From Protonemura montana (taxonomy: Eukaryota > Arthropoda > Insecta > Plecoptera > Nemouridae): a stretch of DNA of 64,000 bases. Position numbers and translations under genes: made by a program. The DNA is taken from the NCBI GenBank assembly GCA_947568835.1, contig OX387607.1:10803701-10867700 (forward strand), written 5' to 3'. Below are positions 23,080 through 34,925 of the stretch, piece by piece. The notes under the pieces were generated by a model. That model searched no databases, was not told where the DNA came from, and saw nothing but the letters and a program-made list of their open reading frames with translations. Every line of letters starts with the position of its first letter. The stretch's first letter is position 1.

Positions 23080-23370
23080 AAATATGGCCGCCAAGTAACT
23101 ACTTTACCGACGAAAATGGAGGGTGCTAGAGGAGCCACCGTCGTACGAAATTGTATTGCGTTCTTTCTCGCAGGTTACTCTCATTTGAGACTGCTCACGC
23201 GAAAATTATCCTTCGCAATTTTTACCTCAAAAATTGATATAGATGTAATGATATTTTGAGTCATAAAATTAAAAAGGTTAAATACACGGCCGCAGGCGCC
23301 ATCTGTATTTGTCTTCCGTTACCACTTATTGCCGGTTTGTTAGCTCCGCAGATACCTCAACATAAACATT
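23080..23370 (+). repeat. Interspersed repeat family R1, copy c
   Basis: It contains ACTACTTTACCGACGAAAAT, GCAGGTTACTCTCATTTGAG and GTTACCACTTATTGCCGGTT in the family order. Confidence 0.6.
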
Positions 23371-24065
23371 CTCTCTCTACCTGCAACCTGCACACTCACA
23401 GCTAGTAATCTTCCAGTGAAGGGTGGGAAGTTGTCAACTGTATTTTTAAGCTTTCAACTTGCATCGTGATGAGCTCACGAGTCGCATTCATGAGTCGACT
23501 CCACGTTGGTATCGCAAATAAGATTGATTTGCACCGGGTCAAAGCCTACCAGTTCAAATTATCACATTTGCGTAGTAAATAAGACATTCTATTATTAAAT
23601 CATAACTACATGCTATCAACACAATAAAATCACCAATTTACCAACGAACATGCACTTATTTAACATTAGTTTAAGAATTAAAATAGTGTTCAAATTCCAA
23701 ATATTTTATTTTCAATTCAATACAAATAAGAGGTGCTCCAAAGTAAAACGCATAACGGAACAAACGCAGGTTCCTACCATTGTTGACAAACATTACCACA
23801 ACTAATCACATACATGTGATGAGGAGATTTGTTTCATTTTCTGTGTTGCCATGTTAATTGCCAAACACATAGCGACCGTGGAGCTGAAAAGCGGAAACTC
23901 ATTGCTTACTTGGACGGAACGCCACTGGCGGGCGGCGATCTATTGCCTGCATCATATATAATTTACATAAGCGTTTCAAGGTTACATCATAAAACAGCTG
24001 GGCAGCATATGGTTCATTTGGGCGACAGTCGAAGCTGAGAAGAGGCAGAGGATGTGACGCATCTG
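23371..24065. other. Intergenic, no gene seen
   Basis: Between the R1 repeat copy and a LINE fragment there are only short ORFs without domains. Confidence 0.5.
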
Positions 24066-24069
24066 CACA

Positions 24070-24645
24070 TGAGTGTGAGTTATTATTATTATTATTTGTT
24101 TATCGACAACAGAGGAAAGTCCACAAGTGTGATATAATATAAACATGGTATATAGAAACATGAACAATTAAAAACATTATTTACAATTTTAAACTTAAAA
24201 TAAGAGGTAACACAAGATAATACAGTTGGTAAATGATACATGTTGAAGTTTTGTTGAGAAGCTGTTTAGTCTTTGAGTTTTAGTCGGGATTTATAAGTCT
24301 TGAATGAGTCTGAATGTATGTCGATGTCAGGGCAGGAAGTAGTAATTCTATTGTAGGTAGTTAATAGTCTTTTGATGCACCCATACTTGTGGATATCAAT
24401 CCTACTCTTTGGCAGCCTGAAAGGATGGTAATTTCGAGTTTGCCTGGATGGTATTGCAAAGCAGATTTTAGATATCATAGTAGATATGCCTACAATACGC
24501 ATGAAAGTGTTACTTAAATAAAAAATTACAAAAAAATAAAAATCACAGTGTTTTGAGACGCACTTTATCTTAAAATATGTATGGATTGGAAACTTGGAAC
24601 TTGGTTTGAATTGGATTGGAAGCTTTAACGTCACGCCATGCTATT
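24070..24645 (-). mobile_element. 3' fragment of a non-LTR retrotransposon
   Basis: The minus-strand ORF at 24266-24634 contains a RQTRNYHPFRLPKSR block followed by a GCIKRLLTTYN block, which I recognise as the typical end of insect LINE reverse-transcriptase ORFs. It is followed by an (ATT)n-rich tail near 24080. No catalytic part is present, so this is a 5'-truncated copy. Confidence 0.55.
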
Positions 24646-24879
24646 TTACTCTTATTTATGAAGAAAGAATTCAAAAGAAATAGAAAATAAAAGATAGAAA
24701 GATAGAATATAAAAGTATTTAAGAAATGTCTTTAACCATTGAGTTTATAGGTTTAGTCAGAGGGTCAACGTTAATTATAAATTTTCTACTAAGCAAATGA
24801 GTCGGCAACACGTCTTCCATCTTAAAAATCCTTACAATGAAATAATCACGACTGAAAATATTGATATACGCATGTCAAG

Positions 24880-25075
24880 CGCTGAGGTTAGCATTAATAA
24901 AGGTGGTTGAGCGTAAACCAGTTTTAAATACGAGTAATCTGCGAGAAATAACAAAATTACTTTTCTCAACACTGCTACGACGGTGACAGCGACTCTACCA
25001 AAAACCATCCGTTAAGTAGTCATATGGTGGAATTTTTTTTCGGCGATGACAGTTTAACATTAGTGTTCTGGTGGT
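24880..25075 (-). repeat. Interspersed repeat family R1, inverted copy e
   Basis: The reverse complement carries TTATTTCTCGCAGATTACTC, then GTATTTAAAACTGGTTTACG and GCTCAACCACC, matching copies a and d. It lies immediately upstream of P450 copy 2. Confidence 0.5.
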
Positions 25076-25217
25076 AATATTTTACCCTATACACCTAATT
25101 GTTACGAACAACTAATTCCGTTTTTGTTTAATGGGTCTCCAAAGATTTAGTCGGATATTTTTTTTTACTTATCTTTCGAAAAGTTTGGAAGTAAACAGTG
25201 ATTTATGTTTGCAGACA

Positions 25218-28200
25218 ATGGATCTTTTCTGCGAAAGTCTGGTTTTCTGGGGCGGCATAATTGCTGCCCTGTTAACCGCCCTCTACCTCGCCGGCACATG
25301 GAACTACGGGGAATTCAAAAAGCGAGGCATGGCATTCAGCAAGCCGCTGCCATTTTTAGGAGCCGCGGGCACATTTTTGCGCGGCAAATTATCGCACGGC
25401 GAACTCTCGAAGAAAATGTACCGGCAGTTTCAAGGTCATCGGGCAATCGGGTTTTTCAATTTCTTCACTCCAATTGTCGTGATCCGTGATCCGGAAGTGA
25501 TACGATTGATCGCTGTCAAAGACTTTGAATTTTTTACTGATCACATACCATTCATGGAGGAGGAGTACGACATGCTATTTGGAAAATCCTTGTTTAGCTT
25601 ACGAGGTAGGTAAAGTATACTTGATAGAAACGATTTTAGAGAAGGCTCGGCCATTTTTGAATTGTAAATTCATGTTTTTATTTGTACATTTCTTGCATTT
25701 TATTAAATTTAAAACCCGCAAGCTTTGACGTCCAGCTAAGTCTGGTTTAGTTTAACTAAAGTCTGGCTTAAACGAAAACTCCAAGGAACTCCAAGAAAAC
25801 TCCAGAAAACTCCAAGGTCACAGCCAACCAGAGACGTCTAATTTCATTGCAACCTCCAGTCTTTTCAGCCTGGACATTGTGAAACCATCCCTAACTAAAA
25901 ACTTGTGTCATAGTTATCTGCGTACTATTTTATAAGCACACATTTATAAGCGGAATTGTATTAATTAATTGTATTTTTTATTAAAATAAATGTACCTACT
26001 AAAACAAAGTTGATTGCATTTAGGTGATCGTTGGCGATCTGTCCGAGCTACCCTTTCCCCTGCGTTTACCTCCAGCAAGATGAAGGGGATGTACGCGTTG
26101 ATCGATAAGTGTGGCGAACAGCTGGCTGACTACCTGCGCGATAAGTCCAAAGGTGATGAAATATGAATGTGAATAGTTTTTAAGTTTATTTTTTATAGTT
26201 TATTGTTAGTTTTAGCCCTATCTCACAACTTTTTTCAACCCTAGTTAAAAACTCACAGACACATCTGAATTTCAATGCTTGTGTTTGGAAGTCACCGTGG
26301 CAATTGGAGTTAACTCCCAATTTATCTTGGCGTTGAGTAAGTTGTATACTGAACCAAAGGCGCCAGAACCATTCGGAAATTGCGCTGCTCGAATTCCTTA
26401 CTGAACTCTAGCTGATGCAACTGGCTGTCATAGAATTGTCTCTATTTGCGCTAGTGTCCACAGCTTACGGACAGCTGCAGTTGTGGTAAATTGAGACTGT
26501 GGTATCTGCTAACGTATTCCGATGCAAATTTTCTTTAAGTGTAAGATTGTGGAAAAAAACTCTCAAGTGGCTTGATCAGGCAGAGAGCTGTTTGTAAATA
26601 TTTTTACCAAACATTCATGCAACATTTTTTTTGGTATTTTTAGCGTTTTTTTTACTTGGTTCCGGACTTAATTGGAATCGCTATCAAGCAAAAGTGTCCC
26701 AGCAGAAAGGCTGACGCCACGTTCACAATAAACGAGAGCTGTCATAAAACCAATTTTAGACAGTTTTAGCAAGAAATGAGGGCCAAACCACTTCTTTACT
26801 GACAAAAATTGCGGATACTGCAAGATGGAGTCACTGTCGCTTCAAGTTATTTCTTGCAAATGAGGCTGGTTTATGCTTTAATGAACTGTATTGGTGCTTA
26901 CCGGAAAAATTATTGATGTACAAATATCAATTCCTGAGTCGAAATATTTGATCGTATATGAATTGTTTGTAAAAAGACGGCCTCTAGCGTCATCGGGTGC
27001 CACGTACCGTTACCACCTGTTGTCTGCCCGTTTGCTCAGCAAAAAGCTTAAAATTAATGCTGGTAAATTAACCAGGGACCAGATTCACAAAACAGAGTTT
27101 AAGCTTAATAAACTTGGTCGCAAGTTTGTTATCACAATATAAAAAAAAAAAAATGACAATATGGTAAAACCATCTGTGATTTTCTGATCATCTGACAACT
27201 CTGTAGGTTAACTTAAACACTGCTTTGTTAATCCTGCTCCTGGACCCATATGGGAGCTTTCTTAAATGTTCTCGTCATGAAACTGAGAATAGTCAGAGAC
27301 ATACTCGTTTCTCAGAATTAATGTCTCCTTTTCTGAATCTCCACAGACAACTTGCTTCACGTTGAGGCTAAAGATTTGTTCACGAGGTACACAAACGACG
27401 TGATTGCCACGTCCGCCTACGGGATCCACTGCGACTCGCTCAAAGAACCGGAAAATGAGTTCTACAAGATGGGACTGGAAATCAGTCACTTTGGAGGATT
27501 TCGGGTGCTCATGTTCCTGGCGTACATCATTATGCCAAAAATAATGCTGGTATTCAAATATCGTCAGCCGATTAAACATATTAGCACAATATTCTTACTT
27601 TGACACAGGTGGTTTTTGGTTTTTCAGCGACTCCCACTGCGAATCACTCCGCTGAGGTTGGAAAATTTCTTCTGTTCGATCATCAAGAATACGATGGAGA
27701 CGAGGGAAAGGGAAAAGATCGTGCGCCCCGACATGATACAACTGCTGATGCAGGCGAGGAAGGGAACTCTCAATGAAGATGGGGACGAGGCTGCCATTGC
27801 CAAAAAAATAGTTGGTAAAAAAATGCAACTCAAAATAGTTACAAAAAATCGTGAAGATGTTAGTGTCTGCTTTCCACTCAATTTAAAATCACCGCATATT
27901 TACATTTTTTTGTGGCATCTTTTTTGGATATTTTTTTTTTTACATGGTTGGAGCCTGAAGTTTTTACAATTAAATTGTTAAGTAAATAACGATGGACACA
28001 AACTTTTAATCTACTTAAGGCTGACGTTGTTTTCCAGAACTCTCCGACGACGACATTGCTGCCCAGGCGTTCATTTTCTTTATCGCCGGCTTTGAGACAT
28101 CTGCAAATCTTCTCATCTTCCTCTCCTACCAGCTGGTTGTCGATCCTGAAATCCAAGACAAAGTGCGACAGGAGATCGACGCTGTCATTGCCGCCAACGA

Positions 28201-28976
28201 CGGCGTCCTCTCATACGAAGCCGTCCAGAAGATGAAGTACTTGGACACAGTTATCTCCGAGACGCTCAGGATGTGGTCTCCCGTGGTCGACATTGACCGA
28301 GGATGTCTTCAGGACTACACAGTACCAGCTGCAGACACTGCTCCTGCCATCGTCATCAAGAAAGGAGATGGAGTACAGTTTCCAGTATTTGGGATACACC
28401 ATGATCCTGAATACTGGCCAGACCCAGATCGCTTTGATCCTGATCGCTTCAGTGACGAGAACAAACACAAAATCAAGCCGTTTACGTACATGCCCTTTGG
28501 AGCTGGACCTCGGGCTTGCATTGGTAAGGAAAAATTGTATCCATTTAACAAAATATTTTTTAAATTAAAGATGATGGCATGCTAAGAATTTTTACCACAA
28601 GCAGGCCGCGGCATGCGTTCCGTACAACACTTGCGTTTCACTTAGGATATCCTTGAAAACCCTCATTGGAAGTTGTTTGCATAGCAGCTTTAAAATTAAA
28701 ATTACGCTGCCATCAGGTCCATGATTGGTCAGACTTTAAAAAGTTGTGCATGTGTTCAGACAAATGTGTCGCCCACCCAGTTTGCCGGTTAAATCTTTTT
28801 CTCTTCCAGGTAACCGGTTTGCGCTGATGGAGACGAAGATAGCGATCGCCAACGTGTTATCCAAGGTTTCTTTGGAGGTGACAGAGAAGACTCCGATTCC
28901 GATCCGTCTGCAGAAGGGATCGTTCAACAATGGGCCTGAGGCTGGTGTGTGGCTTGGAGTCAAATCAAGGGTGTGA
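25218..28976 (+). CDS. Cytochrome P450, CYP3 clan, CYP9-like (copy 2)
   Basis: Six exons: 25218-25605, 26024-26152, 27347-27549, 27628-27814, 28038-28523 and 28810-28976. Lengths are 388, 129, 203, 187, 486 and 167, exactly those of the upstream copy, for 519 residues. Motifs are the N-terminal anchor GGIIAALLTALYLAGTW, WRSVRATLSPAFT, I helix AGFETSA, ETLR, PDRF and haem loop FGAGPRACIG. Compared with copy 1, the I helix after the conserved Thr is SAN instead of VST, and the region after ETLR has MWSPVVDIDRG instead of LWPPVVDIDRE. Both lie near known substrate-contact regions, so substrate range may differ (inference). The acceptor TTTGCAG 3 bases before ATG again suggests a 5' UTR intron. 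No disabling change is seen. Confidence 0.93.
26775..27085 (+). repeat. Interspersed repeat family R1, copy d (in P450 intron 2)
   Basis: It carries CTTCTTTACTGACAAAAATT, TTTCTTGCAAATGAGGCTGG and CGTTACCACCTGTTGTCTGC in the family order. It lies inside intron 2 of P450 copy 2. Confidence 0.6.
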
Positions 28977-29156
28977 GGACCGGCGGAAAATATTCTAATT
29001 AAAAAAAAAAATTAGTCAGCAGCTTTGAGCTCACAAGCTGCTTGAGAGCTAACTTGAGCTCGGTGCTGCTTTCAAGCATATTAATGTTGTTTTTATCATG
29101 TCTCTTTTTAGTCTTACAACACCAATTATGTCTTATTTTGCAGTTGCTCTGAAAAA

Positions 29157-29162
29157 AATAAA
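29157..29162 (+). promoter_or_regulatory. Poly(A) signal for P450 copy 2
   Basis: An AATAAA about 180 bases after the stop codon of the second P450. Confidence 0.5.
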
Positions 29163-29690
29163 TCCGAGGATACTGTCATTTGCAGTAGATAATACCTTCA
29201 ATTTATCTTACCGACACTTCACAAGAAAGACAGTAAAAAAACAACTTATATTTAAGTTTCAGTTTTCTTAATAGTTTTTTATTAGGTAATTGTCGCGACG
29301 AACAAATGTGGTTCCCTGTGGTAAAATTATCTGAAAGTCAATATTGATTTTCATAAATTTGAAATTTTTTCAAACTTATTTTGACTAAGATATGACTATT
29401 TTGGTAAGTTTGATATATGTTTGTTAAAGATTGTTCAAATGTAACGCATCCATTAGTTGCAAATTATTGTTCATGAAATGTTCAATAAACCATGGGGATT
29501 CTGAAAGGAACGACACGGTTGTAGGGATGAGTGTTAACAGAGTGTTCATATTGTGGATTTAACGAAAGAATAGTTGGGAATAATTGGAATAATGGTTATC
29601 TTATCACATTCCATGCTATTTTTATTATCGGTCGCCCCTTTGTTTTGTTGATAGTTTTCTATTGATCACTGAACTGCGCTGTATTTGGTA
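29163..29690. other. Intergenic, no gene seen
   Basis: AT-rich spacer between P450 copy 2 and the G-rich transposon relic. No ORF or repeat is recognised. Confidence 0.5.
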
Positions 29691-30072
29691 GTGTTTGTTC
29701 GTGATTTTGATTAATTTTGTGGTTATAGTGCTCGTTACCAGGCACTTGATATTGCGTTGGTGGTCAATCGCGTTGGTGAGGCCATTGGAGTGATCATTGA
29801 ATGAGTGACAGTGACGCCAACTGGGCGTATGAATCTAGAATGAGAACGTTTGTCAATGTGCATGTGCGAGCGAGTGCATGCGAGAGGATGCTAACGGTCG
29901 CGTTGCCGTTTAGTAAGTATGACCCTTTGCTGTTTCATTTGGCTCTGGTCGATAGATTCTATAGCAATGAGTTATTGGGATGAGTTATCTGACCGCAAAT
30001 TCTTGTCGTTGGTAATTACGTTCATGTGACGACGTGGGTAATCATGATTGGTTTTAATTACGGCAAACCGGT

Positions 30073-31110
30073 TTGATGTTCGGTGGTTACGTTAGTCGTT
30101 CTCAGACGCAGCTTTGTCAGTTCATGGATTTTACTGGTTGCGTTGTGAGTTTAGGGCAGTTTGTAGTGATTTGCAATATTGTGGCTAGGTTGTTGGAGTT
30201 GTTGAAGAGACACGGGGTGCTGAGAAAAGGGTTTGTGTGTGAAAAGTGTCGTTGCGGCTTGTAGTGGAACTTTCGATAAGTGTGCGGAAACTAGTAACTA
30301 CTCGAGTAGTAACTACTCGTGTGGGGGCGAGGAAGTACAGAACCGACGTGGTTTCAGTTTGTCTGCTTGGAGTGTGCCGCGGTTTGATCGGTCAAACTTG
30401 ACATAGGAGAATATTTGCTTATTTCCGATGTTTTTCGCGGTTTTGCGCCCTCCGCGTAAAAAATCCAAAATTTAAACTGCGAATGAGCCCGAACACGGAG
30501 ACCGATTGGTCTCATTTCTGTCGTGAGTTGTGTACGCACGTTGGAAGGAGAATATTAGGGATGAGGGAGTGGAAGTGGATATTGCTAAGACTTAAATAGT
30601 GAAGAGGAAGTACAATCGTAGAAGGGTGGAGGTGGGGTAGTGGGTGTTCAGGAGGTTCGAACGCGGCTCAAAAAAGTTGTTCGCCTTGCCCGTGACAAAC
30701 AGGACGTCGGCGATGTTTGGAGTGTTGTGAGATTAGGTGTTGCTGGGGACAACAGTGATGAGTGATTGTTGGAAAGCGTATGATTGTTTGCGAGAGGATA
30801 GGCTTGTGCACTTGTTCGTTAATCATAGTGTGCATTTTGTGAACCCTGCATCTTGAAAGTAGGCCACTCATTCAAAACATTGAACGGTCGTGGTGAAAAG
30901 TGCGTCTGTCTGTGCCGCGATACGAGAGAAGCGAGAAACATTTCTCTGGTTACTACTGTGAGCTCTTGCGGAAACGGACTTTTCCCGAACACCGTCAGCG
31001 AGTGCTCGAGCTAATCGGTACACATTGGGTCGTCGGCAGCCTATCAGTTGTCTCTTGAAAGGGAGGATCTTGCGGAGGTTGTTCGGCACATGACGGCTGG
31101 ATTAGAGAGT
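30073..31110 (+). pseudogene. Merlin/IS1016 (ISXO2-like) transposase relic
   Basis: Reading frames broken by many stops follow the order of an ISXO2-like DDE transposase. First is an N-terminal helix with a zinc-ribbon-like piece (ARLLELLKRHGVLRKG, then CEKCRC). About 30607-30880 gives KYNRRRVE, WVFRRFERGSKKLFALPV, then TTVMSDCWKAYDCL and HLFVNHSVHFVNP. The SDCWKAY and VNHSxxFV blocks are diagnostic of the Merlin family. The first catalytic Asp region (VEGD in relatives) reads VEVG followed by a stop, and the third acidic residue is lost to a stop, so it cannot be active. The region is G-rich compared with its surroundings and may extend to about 29690-31130. Merlin DNA transposons occur in several animal groups. 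Confidence 0.75.
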
Positions 31111-31129
31111 CGGAGGAGTCGTCAGATTG

Positions 31130-32030
31130 ATGGGTGAGTGGATAATTTATTCTCTGTTGCAAAACGATTGTATTAGTCTAGTGACTTTTCGCTGTTTAAC
31201 TGCAGTTGGTAGGAGTTTTCTTTTAACCGACCGAGGGAAGGTTTCAAGTTCTCCCTATCGTGCTGATTGGCTGATCATTGCCGCTACTTGATTTGGAAGG
31301 AAATCGAGAATTTAATTATCTGAATTATGCTGGGTTTTTTGTTTTTTTCTGATGATTCCACTAGGGAGTTGACACCAGCAAGCGATGGATGGAAGGGGAG
31401 CTAGACTAAACAAATTTGCGACCGAACCGTGATAAGTTTTTTTTTTTAAATAAATTGACACATTATAATTAGCTAATTTGCAATTTATTCACACTCATAG
31501 CGTGGAAGCGCAGGTTTTTCTTTAAAACTATTCGCGCTTCGAAATAATTGTAAGCTGTGAGTGAGGCAAATTGATTAATCATCGCCAAGCAATCTATCTT
31601 ATCCTAATCATCAATCCAAGATGGATTTATTTCAAGTAATTAAAATAAGTTACAACTACGTTAGCTGCAAGTACAGCCAATTTTAAAATGCAAAAAAAAA
31701 CTTTGCAAACGTACAAGTTGATACACCCATTAATTTTCACATCAGACATACAAAAACTTCATGGTTTCAAGCGCTCCTATGATTACTTTGGTCACAATAA
31801 GTGATAACTTATTGTGACTACAAGCCTGATGCGAATACTCACATCGAGTTCGAGATCTTCGTCGTCAAACTTGTTGAAGGGCACCGGGTGCTCTCCACAA
31901 AGTACTCTCTCTTTATTATGTATGTTATATTATGTGTTGTACATTACATGACGTCTCAATATCTGTTAAAGATCACTTTGAAATAAAAAATAGATTATTA
32001 TTATCATTATTATTATTATTAGTGAGCTTA
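31130..32030. other. Intergenic, no gene seen
   Basis: AT-rich. A SINE-like tail fragment (GCGACCGAACCGTGATAAG, poly-T) lies near 31417-31450, and an (ATT)n microsatellite at about 31990-32025. Confidence 0.45.
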
Positions 32031-32035
32031 TCATC

Positions 32036-32168
32036 TCCAGACCTCTGTCATAGCTCCTGGAAGTTGAGCTTGACTGCCTCGACATCTTGGAGATATTTCA
32101 CGCACTACCGTTTGGTATGTGAACCAGTAAATACAGAGATTAACGCCAAACAGAGCCTTGTAAAACAT
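32036..32168 (-). pseudogene. Decayed copy of the first exon of the adhesion-type GPCR gene
   Basis: Read on the minus strand from the ATG at 32168, it starts MFYKAL (the receptor starts MLYKAL). After a frame change it continues KYLQDVEAVKLNF against KYLQDVGAFKVDL. A run of 22 bases around the YLQDV codons is identical to 38643-38664. It carries a stop soon after and has no following exons, so it is a fragment left by duplication. Confidence 0.65.
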
Positions 32169-32496
32169 GGCGTAGCATGAACTTCCATGGTTGGTGCTAG
32201 TTTGAAATGTTTTATCATAATTATTTATCGCTTTTTTACACCACCAAACCTTTAATTGCATTTTTACCTTGAAAATAGACCATTGTGGTAGGAAATATGT
32301 GATTCCACGAACCAAGTTAAATGATATGTATTTAACAGTGCTACGACTATGCTATACTTTGTCTACTTTAGACACTATGGATAGCTTCTTAAACGCATCT
32401 TTTATCATTTAAATAAAATCGGTATTTAAATGGACTGAACATAGCCGATGTGATTTTACTACCAGAAGCAAATAAAACAAATACATTTTTTGTTTA

Positions 32497-32985
32497 GTGA
32501 AATCTGATTTAAATTTCAAGTGCTTGCAATTCGCACAGTATTTTACTAAAAGGATCACTAAAAACCCAGAAAAAATTGGTGCTCAAACGACTATAGGTAT
32601 CCCTCGTCATAAAAATCACAAATACGCACATTACGGTTCGGGGATCACTGCTCTAGGTAATAGAGCTACTTGGACTTATAATTTTTGAGAGTTTTTTTTT
32701 GCATTTGGTGAGAATGACAGATCTCCTAGGAGTAGAACCACGAGGCTGTGAATACTCACAGTCACTCTGATTCTAGTGACGCTATACCACGTCACAACCA
32801 TTCAATCTCGAGCAACTCCAATTTGACGTCATGGATGCGTTTAATGCCGTGAAATCTGATTAAAATTGCAAGCTCTTGCAATGCGTAAAAGTGTTTTCTT
32901 AATATGAACTCAAATAACCTCTCAAAAATTGATGTCCAACAATTACAAGCACTTTCCATTGAAATCAGATTTGATTTCAAAGCCT
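32497..32985. mobile_element. MITE-like element(s) with AAATCTGATT-type inverted ends
   Basis: Near 32848 the text GTGAAATCTGATTAAAATTG begins a unit that ends near 32985 with CATTGAAATCAGATTTGATT, its approximate inverse. A related left end lies at 32497-32540 (AAATCTGATTTAAATTTCAA, then GTGCTTGCAATTCGCA), and another near 60350-60440. Confidence 0.5.
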
Positions 32986-34920
32986 TGACGTATCCACTTA
33001 TACCTTACGCATTACGCCATCGCCTTATGCAGTGCTGGAGAACCTACCCAGGTAAATGACCTGATCCTCGTCCTTCTCCTCCCAAAATCTGTGGCCAATT
33101 ACTTGGACATGAGGATAAAAACATGGAATAGTTGAAAAATTAGGGAGTGAGATAGAAAGAAGATGCCAAGAAGTTAGCCTGGGAAAATTTTGAGTCACAT
33201 AAAAGCTTTTATTTCTGATAGTTTCAACAAAGTATGTTTCATTTATTTTTACAAGCACGAAAAAGAAAAAACACGCGTGAGTAACTCATTAAAACTTTTT
33301 TTTTGACAACGAATACACCGTTGTTATAAAAATCACCTTAAAAAGAAGTTTCAACTTTTATTGCACTATTCCCCGAAACATACAAAACAATAATAATATT
33401 AAAAAAGAAACCAATCAAATCACTGCAGATACTGATTAACAATTTTTTCCTTCTAAAAACCAGCAACTTTAATTGAAAGAGCATCGATGCATTGCTTGGT
33501 TAAGTCCAGTTACAAAATGTATTGATCAAGGTGATGCATTCATTCCTAGTTACTGCAATGGTTCTAGTCAACAGGTTCCAGTGTAATAAAATGTTGTCAT
33601 TTAGATTGCATGTCATTAATTTTTAAATAATGCTAGCCTTATATTTATAACAATTTGTTAATCGTAGACGTGTGACGGTCACAGCTCACGTTTATAATTT
33701 AATATAAATGTGGCAAAAAATATGGAATTTTTGGTTAAATTTTCAGAGCAGCTATGTAAAAAATAAAGTTTATGTTCCAGGACCTTCTTATCGCCAATCC
33801 TTACGATAATTTCTAGTTGCTATCACTTGATTTTTTGTCTCGACCTTCCGTGTGAAGATTCAGTAAGAAATCACTTGCAAAATACGCCCCATTACTCAAA
33901 GTAACTCTGGTTGATTTATTTTGATGTAGATGAAATGTCGTAGGATTCAAGGATCACATAAATTGTTTTGAAGGAGACTACTCAACAAAAGCATGTCAAC
34001 CAAGAAAGAAACATATTCTCGTACAAGGCGTTTTTTTTCTTTAATCATTTTTCACCAAAAATACAGTAATAGTACAACTATGCGAGTAATATTCAATCAA
34101 AGTGTAAGTTTACAGTTAACATATTTACTTGATAAGCCCTTAGTAGATCCCCAAGACGACAGCCGAAAAAATAGACGAGCAAATACTGTTTTTAAAAACA
34201 GTTAATATTAAAATTTAATAAAAAAATTTAAGGGCGTATTCAATAGACCAAGTCTGTGGTTCTCCGGCTGTGCACTGAATGCAATCAGTTTAATCAATTG
34301 GGGTTGCAAACTTTACCAAAGCACTGATGCCATTTTTAACTAAGCGAAACACACACTCCCCACAGTGCACAAATATCCCGCACTAATTATGTGCTCAATA
34401 AATATGGTTGTATGAAAATTTGTTAAATCATTGTAATAATAAAATATTGTCAAAATAAGAATATTGAAAATACTGCCTTATTAAAATGTAGGTGCCGATA
34501 GAGCCTTAGGCAAGGAAGGATGCTTTGCATTTTTTGTGCGCCTTGTTCAGCTTACACCTCAAATACACAGAGCATGCCAAGTTAATTCAACTTTAAATAA
34601 CTTGGACACTATCTATTTTTTTCTTAAATATGACAAAAACACTAAGATTGTTTTTTTAATTTAATGAATTATTTTAACAAAAAAATAATAAATTGCAAAA
34701 AGAAGGATAAAAAACTATTAAAATCAAACATTCTTCTTTGTGTTGCACTTGAAACAAATTAAACATATAATCCTAAAATAAATGGAAAGTAGTAAATTCT
34801 GTCGTTAGTAGTAGTTAACAGTAGTTAACAGAAATAAGAAGTTTTGAGGTAGCTTAAAGAAGCAACTGTAGTACTTATTTAATGTGCCACTTCACAGACA
34901 GAAATGTGTTTGTCCTCCGG
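32986..34920. other. Intergenic, no gene seen
   Basis: AT-rich DNA downstream of the GPCR gene. ORFs are short and without recognisable domains. Confidence 0.5.
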
Positions 34921-34925
34921 CTAAT

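Noticed and set aside
31100-34900. Second GPCR gene copy
   Set aside because: Only the decayed exon 1 fragment was found, with no 7TM exon remnants.
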